Below are positions 45,741 to 54,286 of a DNA stretch of 64,000 nucleotides, piece by piece. The translations under genes were made by a program, and so were the position numbers. The notes beneath the pieces are model-generated. The model worked only from the letters and a program-made list of their open reading frames with translations. It did not search any database and had not been told where the DNA came from. The stretch lies in NCBI RefSeq assembly GCF_019623905.1, contig NZ_CP069370.1, positions 3,416,001 through 3,480,000 on the forward strand, written 5' to 3'. The stretch's first letter is position 1; each line of letters begins with the position of its first letter. This DNA comes from Neotabrizicola shimadae (lineage in GTDB: Bacteria; Pseudomonadota; Alphaproteobacteria; Rhodobacterales; Rhodobacteraceae).

Positions 45741-46684
45741 GCGATCCCCTGATCCGCATCGAGAACCTGTCCCGGCGCTTCCAGTCGGGCGGCGGCCTGT
45801 TCTCGGCGCCGCGCGCCATGCTGGCGGTGCGCGACGTGTCGTTGACCGTAGGCCGGGGCGAGGCGCTTGGCGTTGTGGGCGAAAGCGGCTGCGGCAAGTC
45901 CACCCTTGCGCGGCTGGTGCTGCGTCTGATCGAGCCGACCGGGGGCCGCGTCGTCTTTGACGGCACCGACCTGACCGCGCTGCCCGCCGGGGCCATGCGG
46001 CGGATGCGGCGGCGCATGGCGATGGTGTTCCAGGACCCCTATTCCAGCCTGGACCCGCGCTACACCCTGGCCGACGTTCTGGCCGAACCCTTCCGGGTGC
46101 AGGGCCAGACCTTCCCCGCGGGGAAGATTGAAGATCTTCTGGAAGCCGTGGGCCTGCCAGCTGCGATGGCCTCCAGCCATCCGCACCAGTTGTCCGGCGG
46201 CCAGCGCCAGCGGGTCGGCATTGCCCGCGCCCTGGCGCTGCACCCCGATTTCGTGGTGCTGGACGAACCCACCGCCTCGCTGGACGTGTCGATCCAGGCG
46301 CAGATCATTTCCCTTCTGGCCGATCTGCGTGACAGGCTTGGCTTGACCTACCTCTTCATCAGCCATGACCTGGGGCTGGTGCGCTATTTCTGCGACCGGA
46401 TCGTGGTGATGTACCTGGGCGCGGTGGTCGAGATTCTGCCCCAGGCGCAGGCCGCGCCCCGCCACCCCTATACCGCCGCGCTGATGCAGTCGGGCTTTGC
46501 GCCCGATCCGGTTCACCGCCGCCGGATCGAACCCCTGTCGGGCGAAATCCCCAGCCCCTTCGCGCTGCCGCCCGGCTGCGCCTTTGCCGGGCGCTGCCCG
46601 CGCGCTTCCGACCGCTGCCGCACCGAGGTGCCCACGCTTTCGGGCGACCCGGCCCATCCCGTTGCCTGCTTCCACCCGCTTTGA
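45737..46684 (+). CDS. Dipeptide-type ABC transporter ATPase (DppF-like), with palindrome-encoded TFPAGKI
   Basis: A 315-residue ATPase with Walker A GESGCGKST, signature LSGGQRQR, Walker B FVVLDEPTASLDV, and the C-terminal cysteine segment CAFAGRCPRASDRC. It completes the importer. Between PFRVQG and EDLLEAVGL, where the family normally has a variable helical stretch of similar length, it reads QTFPAGKI, of which TFPAGKI (residues 125-131) is encoded by the dispersed palindrome. Motifs on both sides are intact, so the protein is probably functional. Start 45737 overlaps the upstream ATPase stop as ATGA. Confidence 0.93.
   Translation: MSDPLIRIENLSRRFQSGGGLFSAPRAMLAVRDVSLTVGRGEALGVVGESGCGKSTLARLVLRLIEPTGGRVVFDGTDLTALPAGAMRRMRRRMAMVFQDPYSSLDPRYTLADVLAEPFRVQGQTFPAGKIEDLLEAVGLPAAMASSHPHQLSGGQRQRVGIARALALHPDFVVLDEPTASLDVSIQAQIISLLADLRDRLGLTYLFISHDLGLVRYFCDRIVVMYLGAVVEILPQAQAAPRHPYTAALMQSGFAPDPVHRRRIEPLSGEIPSPFALPPGCAFAGRCPRASDRCRTEVPTLSGDPAHPVACFHPL
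46109..46128. repeat. Dispersed palindrome, copy 6, inside the DppF-like ATPase gene
   Basis: A 20-base copy with arms ACCTTCCCCG and CGGGGAAGAT (one symmetric position changed), lying in frame within the ATPase gene and read as T-F-P-A-G-K-I. It falls between the Q-loop and the signature motif. Confidence 0.85.
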
Positions 46685-46696
46685 AAGGCCCATCCC

Positions 46697-48205
46697 ATGT
46701 CCTTCCACGTCCTGACCGGCGCCTTCGTCCATGAAAGCAACACGTTCAAGAAGGGCGAGACCACGCTGCAGGACTTCCGCGAGGATGTGCTGGACCTCGG
46801 TCAGGCCGCCATCGACCGCTTCGGCGACGTGAACGACGAGGTGGCGGGGTTTCTGGATGCCGGCCGGGCCGCCGGTTGGCGCATCACCCATACCGTCAGC
46901 GCCCATGCCACGCCAGGCGCCCGCGTCGCGCAAGAGGCGTTCGACCACATCGCCGGGATCATCTGCGATGCGGCACGGGCCAACCGCGACACGCTGGACG
47001 GCATCCTTCTGGCGCTGCACGGGTCGATGGTGCCGGTGTTCTGCGAGGACGGCGAGGGCGAATTGCTGCGCCGGTTGCGCGCGATCGTGGGGCCGGATCT
47101 TCCCATTGCCGTGACGCTGGACCTGCACGCCATGGTGACGCCGGCGATGGTGGAACAGGCGCAGATCTTCGTCAGCTACAAGACTTACCCGCATGTGGAC
47201 ATGCGCGAGACCGGGCGGCACGCCGGCCAGTTGCTGGACGCTGCGATGCGGGGCGAGACCCGGCCCCGCACCCTGCGCGTCCACCTGCCGATGCTGGACG
47301 AGGCCAATGCCGGGCGCACCGATGTGCCCGAGACGGCGGCACTCTACACCCGCGCTGCCGAGCATGAGGCCGAGCCGGGAATCCAGGCCGTCTCGGTCAA
47401 CGCCGGCTTTTCCGAGGCCGACATCACCGAGATGGGGCCGACGGTGCTGGTGACCTTCGACCAGGGTCGCGAGACGCGGGCGCGCGAGATTGCCGAAGGA
47501 CTGGCCCACAGCATCTGGGCCGGGCGCGGCAAGGTGTCGAATACCTTCCTCACCCCTGCCGAGGCCGCAGCCGAAGCGCGGGATTTCGATCCCGCGAAGG
47601 GGCCGCTGGTGATTGCCGACTATGCCGACAACCCCGGTGCGGGCGCCTATGGCGATGCGACCGCCCTGCTGGCCGCCCTGCTGGAGGCCGGAGCCGCACC
47701 CGGCGCCTTTGCCCCGATGATCGACGCGCAAGCGGCCGCGATCCTGCATCGCCATGCGGTCGGCGACACGGTCACGCTGGACCTTGGCGGCAAGTGCGAC
47801 CCCACCTTCGGCGGCGGTCCGCTGCGGCTGACCGGCGAGATCCGGCATCTGTCGGACGGCACCTACACCGGCGACGGCCCGATCCTGGGCGGCATCACTC
47901 ACAGCTTCGGCCCGACCGCGGTGCTGCGGGTGCAGGGCATCGACATCCTCGTCGTCTCTCTGCCGGGGCAGATGCTGGATTTGCAGCAGGTCCGCGCCTT
48001 CGGGATCGAACCGGCCGAACAACGCTTTCTCGTGGTCAAGTCGATGCAGCATTTCCGCGCCGCCTTCGAGCCGGTGGCGGGCCGCGTCATTGTCTGCGAT
48101 ACCGGCGCGCTTGCCACACCGCAGGCCCACCTGCGCCCCTACACGCACGTCCGCCGCCCGGTCTGGCCACTGGACCGCGGTGCGGCCTACCCCGTGCAGG
48201 GCTAA
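46697..48205 (+). CDS. M81-family metallopeptidase (MlrC/microcystinase C-like)
   Basis: A 502-residue protein of the M81 group. Probable zinc-ligand motifs are FVHESNTF (H12, E13), LALHGSM and TLDLHAMVTP, followed by SYKTYPHVDMRETG, all in the N-terminal half as in MlrC. The C-terminal half carries the MlrC C-terminal domain. MlrC cleaves the linear tetrapeptide of microcystin, but many relatives accompany peptide importers with unknown substrates. It follows the dipeptide-type importer after 12 bases and is the last gene of the unit, so it probably hydrolyses the imported peptide in the cytoplasm. Confidence 0.88.
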   Translation: MSFHVLTGAFVHESNTFKKGETTLQDFREDVLDLGQAAIDRFGDVNDEVAGFLDAGRAAGWRITHTVSAHATPGARVAQEAFDHIAGIICDAARANRDTLDGILLALHGSMVPVFCEDGEGELLRRLRAIVGPDLPIAVTLDLHAMVTPAMVEQAQIFVSYKTYPHVDMRETGRHAGQLLDAAMRGETRPRTLRVHLPMLDEANAGRTDVPETAALYTRAAEHEAEPGIQAVSVNAGFSEADITEMGPTVLVTFDQGRETRAREIAEGLAHSIWAGRGKVSNTFLTPAEAAAEARDFDPAKGPLVIADYADNPGAGAYGDATALLAALLEAGAAPGAFAPMIDAQAAAILHRHAVGDTVTLDLGGKCDPTFGGGPLRLTGEIRHLSDGTYTGDGPILGGITHSFGPTAVLRVQGIDILVVSLPGQMLDLQQVRAFGIEPAEQRFLVVKSMQHFRAAFEPVAGRVIVCDTGALATPQAHLRPYTHVRRPVWPLDRGAAYPVQG

Positions 48206-48211
48206 GCCACT

Positions 48212-48835
48212 TCAGTCGATCAGCGCCCGCATCCGCGCCAGGTCCACCGAATTGCGCGCGCCGGTCTTTTGCAGCACACGGGCGCGGTGCACCTCGACCG
48301 TGCGGATGGAGATGCCAAGGCTGTCGGCGATCTGCTTGTTCAGTTGGCCCTCCAGGATCAGCCGCATCACATCGGCCTCACGCTCGGACAGGCTGGCAAA
48401 GCGGTGCGCCAGTTCGGCCCGGCTGCTGTGTTCGGCCGCCCGACTTTGGTGCAGCGCCATGGCCTGCATCGCAAGATCGACGATCTGGTTGTCGTTGAAG
48501 GGCTTTTCCAGAAAGTCGAAGGCACCGGACTTCAGGCTTTGAACCGCCAGCGGCACATCGGCATGGCCGGTCAGGAAGATCACCGGCGGCAGGGCGGCGC
48601 TGCCGCCCTCGGCCCGTTGCAGCGCATCGGCGACCTGTGGGCCGGACATGCCGCCCATGCGCACATCCAGGATGATGCAGCCGCAATCGGGCTGCGGCCA
48701 GGCACCCAGGAAATCCTCGCCCGAAGGCCAGAGCCGTGTGGCGATGCCGCGCGAGGCGAAGAGGAACCCCAGGCTGTCGCGCAGCGGTTCCTCGTCATCG
48801 ACAATGTGGACAGCAAGCGCGGCAGCTGCGGTCAT
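48212..48835 (-). CDS. dctR: Response regulator DctR (FixJ/LuxR type)
   Basis: A 207-residue response regulator. The receiver domain has the acidic pair in HIVDDEEP, phospho-acceptor D57 in IILDVRM and K111 in FLEKPF; a FixJ-type LuxR helix-turn-helix follows (LSEREADVMRLILEGQLNKQ, then IRTVEVHRARVLQK). With the adjacent kinase and the divergent dctPQM genes it matches the DctSR system of Rhodobacter capsulatus, which activates C4-dicarboxylate transport. The start overlaps the kinase stop as ATGA. Confidence 0.9.
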   Translation of the reverse strand: MTAAAALAVHIVDDEEPLRDSLGFLFASRGIATRLWPSGEDFLGAWPQPDCGCIILDVRMGGMSGPQVADALQRAEGGSAALPPVIFLTGHADVPLAVQSLKSGAFDFLEKPFNDNQIVDLAMQAMALHQSRAAEHSSRAELAHRFASLSEREADVMRLILEGQLNKQIADSLGISIRTVEVHRARVLQKTGARNSVDLARMRALID

Positions 48836-50862
48836 GGGGCGGATCCTTGGGCGGGGGGAAGGGGCGCGAAGGGCAGCAGCACGGTGAACACCGTGCCGCC
48901 ACCGGGGTTCGGCGCATGGGACAGGCCGCCATGCAGCAGCTCGACGATCGAGCGGCAGATGTTCAGTCCCATGCCCATGCCCTGGCTTTTCGTGCTGGTG
49001 AAGGGATCGAACAGCTGGGCGGCCACGTCTTCGGGGATGCCGGGGCCCTGGTCGGCCAGGTCCAGCCGGGCCATGCCGCCCTCTGCCGTCAGGCGCAGGG
49101 TCAGCCGGTCGCCGGCGCGCGGGCCTTCGGCCATGGCTTCCAGACCGTTGCGGATCAGGTTGACCATGACCTGTTCCACCAGGATGCGGTCGGCCAGCAC
49201 GGGTGGCAGCGGTTCCGGTGCGTCCATCACAATCGTGACCTGCCGTTCGCGCGCTTCGCCCGCCATCAGGCCGATGGCATCGGCGGCAACCTCGGTCAGG
49301 TCCAGGGCCACCAGCTGCGGCTCGCGCTTCCTCACGAAATCCTGGATGCGGCGGATGATCAGCCCGGCCCGCCGCGCCTGTGCGCCGAGCTTTTCGAAGG
49401 CCGTCCGCACCTGAGGCGAGTCTGCCTGCCCAGCCTCGATCAGGTTCAGCCCGCCCGCGGCATAGGAGGCGATGGCGCCAAGCGGCTGGTTCAGTTCATG
49501 CGCGAGGGTCGAGGCCATCTCGCCCAGGGTGACAAGCCGTCCGGTCCGCGCCAGGCTGTCGTTCTGCGCCCGCGCCAGCCGCGCTGCCGCCTTGGCCTCG
49601 GTGATGTCGATGATCGAACCCATCCAGCCCTGGTGCCGCCCCGCCGAGTCGATCAGCGGTGCCTCATAGACCTGCACGTCGATCTCTGTTCCATCGGCGC
49701 GGCGAAACCGGGTCTCGAAGCTTTGCGGAGCAACGGCGCCGCTGGCCAGCGCCTTCTGGCGCGCCATGGTTTCCTCGATCCGGTCGGGTGCCCAATAGGG
49801 CATGGGCGGGGCATGGCCCATCAGGGTCTCGGCGGGCATCCCCACCATCTTCACGAAGGCCGAATTGACGTAAAGGATACGACCCGCGTGATCCTTGGCG
49901 CGCAGGCCCACGGTCAGGCTTTCCTCCATAGCCCGGCGAAAGGCCATCTCGGCGCTCAGCCGCGCCTCGGCCCGGCGGCGATGCGCGGCATTGCGCTGCA
50001 ACACCAGGAGCGAGAGGATCGAAAAGGTCGCGAGCCCGATGATCGCTGCCAGAAGCGCTGTGTTGCCCAGGGCGGGGGGGCGGTCATAGGCGGTGATCGT
50101 CAGCACGGTGCCGGCAAGCGGCGGATCGAAGCTGATGCTGTGCGACGGCGCGCCTTCGGCCAGCGGGCGGCGGCTGCGGTCGGCCAGCGTTTCGCGGGAA
50201 TCAGAGATGCGCACCGCATAGCGCTCCGCGATCCACCATGGGATATGGCGCTCAAGGATCAGGGGCAGCGACACGGCGGCCACCAGCACGCCGCCATCCG
50301 CATCGGATTGGCGCAATGCCATTGGCACGATCCCACCCTGCGCCGCGCCATAGACCGGCCGGGCCGGGCCGGCGGGCGCCTTGCGCAGCGTATCCACCAG
50401 GGCTTGCCCGACCGGCGCCACGCCCTGCGGCACCGATTCGACCAGGCGCCCGGCGCTGTCGTACCACTGGACGGACAGCATCTCGGGGTTGGCAGCAATG
50501 TGCACGCGGGCGCGGCTGCGCAGCGTTTCGCCATCGGTGCCGCTGGCGCCATCCAGCGCAAGGCGGACGAGCATGTCCTCGTCCACCGCCATCTGGAAGC
50601 GCAGGCTTTGTTCGACCCAAAGCGCATCGGTGGCCAGCGTGGTCTGCGCGCGTTCGGCATCGGCCCGGGCCAGAACCCAGACCAGCGTGCCGACCAGCGC
50701 AACCAGCGCTACGATGGCCGCGAGCGGAACGATCGACAACACGTCCCATCGCCGGGAGCGGATCAGGCTCTCGGTGACCCGGAAATCCGGCTGCCCCGCC
50801 ACGGCGGGGGTGGGTGCATCTGTTGCGGCCGTGCCCTCTCCTCCCAGGAAGCCACACCCCAT
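48832..50862 (-). CDS. dctS: Sensor histidine kinase DctS
   Basis: A 676-residue sensor kinase. Transmembrane helices at about 41-65 and 265-289 enclose a ~200-residue periplasmic sensor region. A PAS domain follows (about 305-425), then the H-box STLAHELNQPLGAI with the phospho-accepting H455, and an ATPase domain with NLIRNGLEAM, DQGPGIPED and GMGMGLNI. The architecture and the partner gene agree with Rhodobacter DctS, which senses C4-dicarboxylates outside the membrane. The ATG at 50862 has only a modest GGTGG upstream, so the first ~35 residues are uncertain. Confidence 0.9.
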   Translation of the reverse strand: MGCGFLGGEGTAATDAPTPAVAGQPDFRVTESLIRSRRWDVLSIVPLAAIVALVALVGTLVWVLARADAERAQTTLATDALWVEQSLRFQMAVDEDMLVRLALDGASGTDGETLRSRARVHIAANPEMLSVQWYDSAGRLVESVPQGVAPVGQALVDTLRKAPAGPARPVYGAAQGGIVPMALRQSDADGGVLVAAVSLPLILERHIPWWIAERYAVRISDSRETLADRSRRPLAEGAPSHSISFDPPLAGTVLTITAYDRPPALGNTALLAAIIGLATFSILSLLVLQRNAAHRRRAEARLSAEMAFRRAMEESLTVGLRAKDHAGRILYVNSAFVKMVGMPAETLMGHAPPMPYWAPDRIEETMARQKALASGAVAPQSFETRFRRADGTEIDVQVYEAPLIDSAGRHQGWMGSIIDITEAKAAARLARAQNDSLARTGRLVTLGEMASTLAHELNQPLGAIASYAAGGLNLIEAGQADSPQVRTAFEKLGAQARRAGLIIRRIQDFVRKREPQLVALDLTEVAADAIGLMAGEARERQVTIVMDAPEPLPPVLADRILVEQVMVNLIRNGLEAMAEGPRAGDRLTLRLTAEGGMARLDLADQGPGIPEDVAAQLFDPFTSTKSQGMGMGLNICRSIVELLHGGLSHAPNPGGGTVFTVLLPFAPLPPAQGSAP

Positions 50863-50888
50863 TTGCCACCGGCGGGCGTGTTCTGTCC

Positions 50889-50906
50889 ATTGTGGTAAGC
50901 CACAAT
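50889..50906. promoter_or_regulatory. Candidate DctR operator in the dctS/dctP gap
   Basis: ATTGTGG-TAAG-CCACAAT, perfect 7-base arms with a 4-base centre, in the 116-base divergent gap and 73 bases upstream of dctP. It is the only clear symmetric site there. I see no sigma-54 -24/-12 element, consistent with a FixJ-type activator rather than an NtrC-type one. Confidence 0.6.
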
Positions 50907-50978
50907 AGCGCCGGTCTCACTTTTCCGGCATCCCCTGTCCATTCCGCCCGGAGGAGCGGTCAATCGGAGGAGATAACC

Positions 50979-51983
50979 ATGCTGAACCGTCGCAGCCTTT
51001 GCGCCCTTATGGGCGCCACCGCGCTGGCCCTTTCGGTCGCCGCCCCTGCCGCCGCGCAGGACAAGATCATCATCAAGTTCAGCCATGTCGTGGCGCCCGA
51101 CACGCCCAAGGGCAAGGGCGCGGCCAAGTTCGAAGAGCTGGCCGAGAAATACACCAACGGCGCGGTGGACGTGGAAGTCTATCCCAACAGCCAGCTCTAC
51201 AAGGACAAGGAAGAGATGGAGGCGCTGCAACTGGGCGCCGTCCAGATGCTTGCCCCCTCGCTGGCCAAGTTCGGCCCCCTGGGCGTGCAAGCCTTCGAAG
51301 TCTTCGACCTGCCTTATATCTTTGCCGACTATGACGCCCTGCACCGTGTGACCAAGGGCGAGGTCGGGCAGATGCTGTTTTCCAAGCTGGAGGACAAGGG
51401 CATCAAGGGGCTGGCCTACTGGGACAACGGCTTCAAGATCATGTCGGCCAATTCGCCGCTGCACACGACAGACGACTTCCTGGGCCTGAAGATGCGCATC
51501 CAGTCGTCGAAGGTGCTGGAGGCCGAGATGAATGCCCTGGGGGCCGTGCCGCAGGTGATGGCCTTCTCGGAGGTGTATCAGGCGCTGCAGACCGGCGTGG
51601 TGGATGGCACGGAAAACCCGCCCTCGAACATGTACACCCAGAAGATGAACGAGGTTCAGACCCATGCCACGGTGTCGAACCATGGCTACCTGGGCTATGC
51701 GGTCATCGTGAACAAGCAGTTCTGGGATGGACTGCCCGCCGAGGTGCGCGCCGGGCTGGAACAGGCGATGGCGGAATCGACCGACTACGCCAACTCGATC
51801 GCCCGCGAAGAGAACGAAAAGGCGCTGGAGGCGATGAAGGCCGCCGGGACCACCGAGTTCTACGAGCTGACGCCCGAAGAACTGCAGGCATGGAAGGATG
51901 CGCTGGCGCCCGTTGCCGAGGAGATGACCGACCGCATCGGTGCCGATGTGATCGAAGCCGTGAAGTCCGCCTCCGGGTCGTGA
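50979..51983 (+). CDS. dctP: C4-dicarboxylate TRAP transporter binding protein DctP
   Basis: A 334-residue periplasmic protein. The signal peptide (MLNRRSLCALMGATALALSV) ends near APAAAQD. The mature start DKIIIKFSHVVAPDTPKGKG and the LKMRIQSSKVLEAEM segment, with the conserved carboxylate-binding Arg, are close to Rhodobacter DctP; so is GTENPPSNMYTQKM. It binds malate, succinate or fumarate. GGAGGAG precedes the ATG at 50979, which I prefer because it begins the signal peptide. Confidence 0.93.
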   Translation: MLNRRSLCALMGATALALSVAAPAAAQDKIIIKFSHVVAPDTPKGKGAAKFEELAEKYTNGAVDVEVYPNSQLYKDKEEMEALQLGAVQMLAPSLAKFGPLGVQAFEVFDLPYIFADYDALHRVTKGEVGQMLFSKLEDKGIKGLAYWDNGFKIMSANSPLHTTDDFLGLKMRIQSSKVLEAEMNALGAVPQVMAFSEVYQALQTGVVDGTENPPSNMYTQKMNEVQTHATVSNHGYLGYAVIVNKQFWDGLPAEVRAGLEQAMAESTDYANSIAREENEKALEAMKAAGTTEFYELTPEELQAWKDALAPVAEEMTDRIGADVIEAVKSASGS

Positions 51984-52057
51984 ACCCGGCCTGGGCGCGG
52001 TCCTGACGGCCGCGCCTGCCATCCCTTTCCCCACATCCCCAGCCCAGGAGGTGCGCC

Positions 52058-52726
52058 ATGCTGCGCCTGCTCGACCGGCTGGAAGAAGTGCTGATCGCCT
52101 CGCTGATCGCGGCGGCGACCCTGCTCATCTTCCTGTCCGTCACCCACCGCTACGCGCTTGGCCTTGTGGCCGACGGCGTGGCCTTCTTCCGGTCGCACGG
52201 GTTCGACGGGCTCTCTGCGCTCGCCAAGACCAGCTATTTCGGCCTGCGGTCCGTCAACCTTGTCTGGGCGCAGGAGCTGACGATCATCATGTTCGTCTGG
52301 ATGGCCAAGTTCGGCGCCGCCTATGGCGTGCGGACCGGCATCCATGTCGGCATCGACGTGGTCATCAACCGGCTTGAGCCGGCGAAGCGTAAGGGCTTTG
52401 TGCTGTTCGGCCTTCTGGCCGGGGCGCTGTTCACCGGCACCATCGCGGCACTGGGGGCCAACTTCGTCTGGCACATGGCCCATGCCTCGGCCATCTCGCC
52501 CGACCTCGAGTTGCCGATGTGGATCGTCTACCTTGCTATCCCCCTGGGCTCGGCCCTGATGTGCTTCCGCTTCCTGCAGGTGGCGCTTGGCTTCCTTCGC
52601 ACGGGCGAGCTGCCGCACCACGACCACGGCCATGTGGACGGGCTGGAGGACGGGGTCGAGGAAGTGGGCGAAGCCATCCTTCATTCGCCGCTGACCCCCC
52701 GCGACCTGACCGAGAAGGACAAGTGA
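52058..52726 (+). CDS. dctQ: C4-dicarboxylate TRAP transporter small permease DctQ
   Basis: A 222-residue protein with four transmembrane segments. LVWAQELTIIMFVWMAKFGA and the GIHVGIDVVINRL loop are typical of DctQ. It carries a ~35-residue hydrophilic, His- and acid-rich C-terminus (HHDHGHVDGLEDGVEEVGEA) beyond the last helix. AGGAGGT precedes the ATG at 52058; the large permease starts one base after its stop. Confidence 0.92.
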   Translation: MLRLLDRLEEVLIASLIAAATLLIFLSVTHRYALGLVADGVAFFRSHGFDGLSALAKTSYFGLRSVNLVWAQELTIIMFVWMAKFGAAYGVRTGIHVGIDVVINRLEPAKRKGFVLFGLLAGALFTGTIAALGANFVWHMAHASAISPDLELPMWIVYLAIPLGSALMCFRFLQVALGFLRTGELPHHDHGHVDGLEDGVEEVGEAILHSPLTPRDLTEKDK

Positions 52727-52727
52727 C

Positions 52728-54050
52728 ATGAGCGCGCTCATCATCTTCGGGCTGCTCGTGGCCCTCATGCTGACCGGGATGCCGATTTCCATCGCGCTTG
52801 GCCTGACCGTTCTGAGCTTCCTGTTCACCATGACCGACGTGCCGATCGACACGGTGGCGCTGAAGCTGTTCACCGGCATCGAGAAGTTCGAGATCATGGC
52901 GATCCCGTTCTTCATCCTGGCCGGCAACTTCCTGACGCATGGCGGGGTCGCCAGGCGGATGATCAACTTCGCCACCTCGATGGTCGGGCACTGGCATGGC
53001 GGGCTGGGTCTGGCGGGCGTCATCGCCTGCGCGCTGTTCGCCGCCGTCTCGGGGTCTTCGCCCGCCACGGTGGTCGCCATCGGTTCGGTCATCCTGCCGG
53101 CCATGGTGGCGCAGGGCTTCCCGCGCCAGTTCGGGGCCGGGGTCATCACCACCTCGGGCGCGCTTGGCATCCTGATCCCGCCTTCGATCGTGATGGTGAT
53201 GTATGCCGTCGCCACCAGCGGCATGCAGGTGCAGGGCCCCGACGGCCAGCTGGTCGACTCCGCCTCGGTGGGCGAGCTGTTCATGGCCGGCGTCGTGCCG
53301 GGGCTGATGCTGGCCGGCTTCCTGGGCTTCACCACCTGGTACCGCGCCCGCAAGTACGGCTATCCGCGGCTGGCCAAGGCCAACCTCGCGCAGCGCTGGA
53401 CGGCTTTCCGCGAGGCGATCTGGGGCCTTCTGCTGATCGTCGTGGTGATTGGCGGCATCTACACCGGCATCTTCACGCCCACCGAGGCCGCCGCGATGTC
53501 TGCCGTCTATGCCTTCGTGGTGGCGGTCTTCGTCTACAAGGACATGAAGCTCGCCGATGTGCCGCGCGTGCTGCTGTCCTCGGCCAACATGTCGGCGATG
53601 CTGCTGTACATCATCACCAATGCGGTGCTGTTCAGCTTCCTCATGACGTCCGAGAACATTCCCCAGACGCTTGGCAACTGGATGGTGGATGCGGGGCTCA
53701 GCTGGTGGATGTTCCTCATCATCGTGAACCTGCTGCTGCTGGCCGCCGGCAACTTCATGGAGCCGTCGTCCATCGTGCTGATCATGGCGCCGATCCTGTT
53801 CCCGGTTGCCGTGCGGCTTGGCATCGACCCGGTGCACTTCGGCATCATGATCGTCGTCAACATGGAGGTGGGCATGTGCCACCCGCCGGTGGGCCTGAAC
53901 CTGTATGTCGCCAGCGGCATCACCCGGATGGGCATCACCGAGCTGACGGTGGCTGTCTGGCCCTGGCTTCTGACCATGCTGATCTTCCTGTTGCTGGTGA
54001 CCTATGTTCCCGCCATCTCGCTGGCGCTGCCCGCCCTGCTGGGGATGTAG
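52728..54050 (+). CDS. dctM: C4-dicarboxylate TRAP transporter large permease DctM
   Basis: A 440-residue permease with about 12 transmembrane segments. DctM marks are GSSPATVVAIG, LGILIPPSIVMVMYA, FTPTEAAAMS and the late MCHPPVGLNLYV. Residues in these loops form the sodium and substrate path of the transporter. A strong rho-independent-type hairpin follows 28 bases after the stop, so the operon ends here. Confidence 0.93.
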   Translation: MSALIIFGLLVALMLTGMPISIALGLTVLSFLFTMTDVPIDTVALKLFTGIEKFEIMAIPFFILAGNFLTHGGVARRMINFATSMVGHWHGGLGLAGVIACALFAAVSGSSPATVVAIGSVILPAMVAQGFPRQFGAGVITTSGALGILIPPSIVMVMYAVATSGMQVQGPDGQLVDSASVGELFMAGVVPGLMLAGFLGFTTWYRARKYGYPRLAKANLAQRWTAFREAIWGLLLIVVVIGGIYTGIFTPTEAAAMSAVYAFVVAVFVYKDMKLADVPRVLLSSANMSAMLLYIITNAVLFSFLMTSENIPQTLGNWMVDAGLSWWMFLIIVNLLLLAAGNFMEPSSIVLIMAPILFPVAVRLGIDPVHFGIMIVVNMEVGMCHPPVGLNLYVASGITRMGITELTVAVWPWLLTMLIFLLLVTYVPAISLALPALLGM

Positions 54051-54077
54051 CGACCCACCACGAATGGCCTGCCCAGG

Positions 54078-54102
54078 AACGCCGCGCCCAGCGCGGCGTT
54101 TT
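54078..54102 (+). terminator. Rho-independent terminator of dctPQM
   Basis: AACGCCGCGC and GCGCGGCGTT form a perfect 10-base-pair stem around the loop CCA, followed by TTTT and TTCGCTTT-like sequence. It lies 28 bases past the dctM stop. Confidence 0.88.
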
Positions 54103-54145
54103 CGCTTTCGGGGCATTGGCTGTGGGGCACTGGCGCAGGGAGCCA

Positions 54146-54171
54146 GAAACCTTCCCCGCGGGGAAGGTTTC
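54146..54171. repeat. Dispersed palindrome, copy 7 (longest)
   Basis: The palindrome is perfect over 26 bases here (flanks GAAAC and GTTTC around the 16-base centre), between the dctPQM terminator and the LacI promoter. It is placed 44 bases past the terminator, so it is unlikely to be needed for termination. Confidence 0.85.
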
Positions 54172-54213
54172 TTGCCCGGCAAACCGCGCAGAACGCACAC
54201 CTGCCCAACCCTG

Positions 54214-54263
54214 TTGACAGGGGCTGCCCACTTATGACATCGGTGTCATGACATCAATGTCAT
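54214..54263 (+). promoter_or_regulatory. Two overlapping LacI-type operators with an upstream TTGACA
   Basis: ATGACA-TCGG-TGTCAT (54234-54249) and ATGACAT-CA-ATGTCAT (54248-54263) are two perfect 16-base inverted repeats sharing two bases, 24-53 bases before the LacI start. A consensus -35-like TTGACA lies at 54214-54219; a matching -10 is not obvious and would fall in the operators. The first LacI-family gene of the operon is the obvious binder. Confidence 0.8.
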
Positions 54264-54286
54264 CGAGTCGGGCGGGGGAGGGTTCG

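Noticed and set aside
45719-48148. An 809-codon minus-strand open frame across the DppF-like and M81 genes
   Set aside because: Antisense to two motif-complete genes; the length is explained by the scarcity of stop codons in GC-rich DNA.
48736-50898. A 720-codon plus-strand open frame opposite dctS
   Set aside because: Antisense to a kinase with all expected boxes; no domain features.
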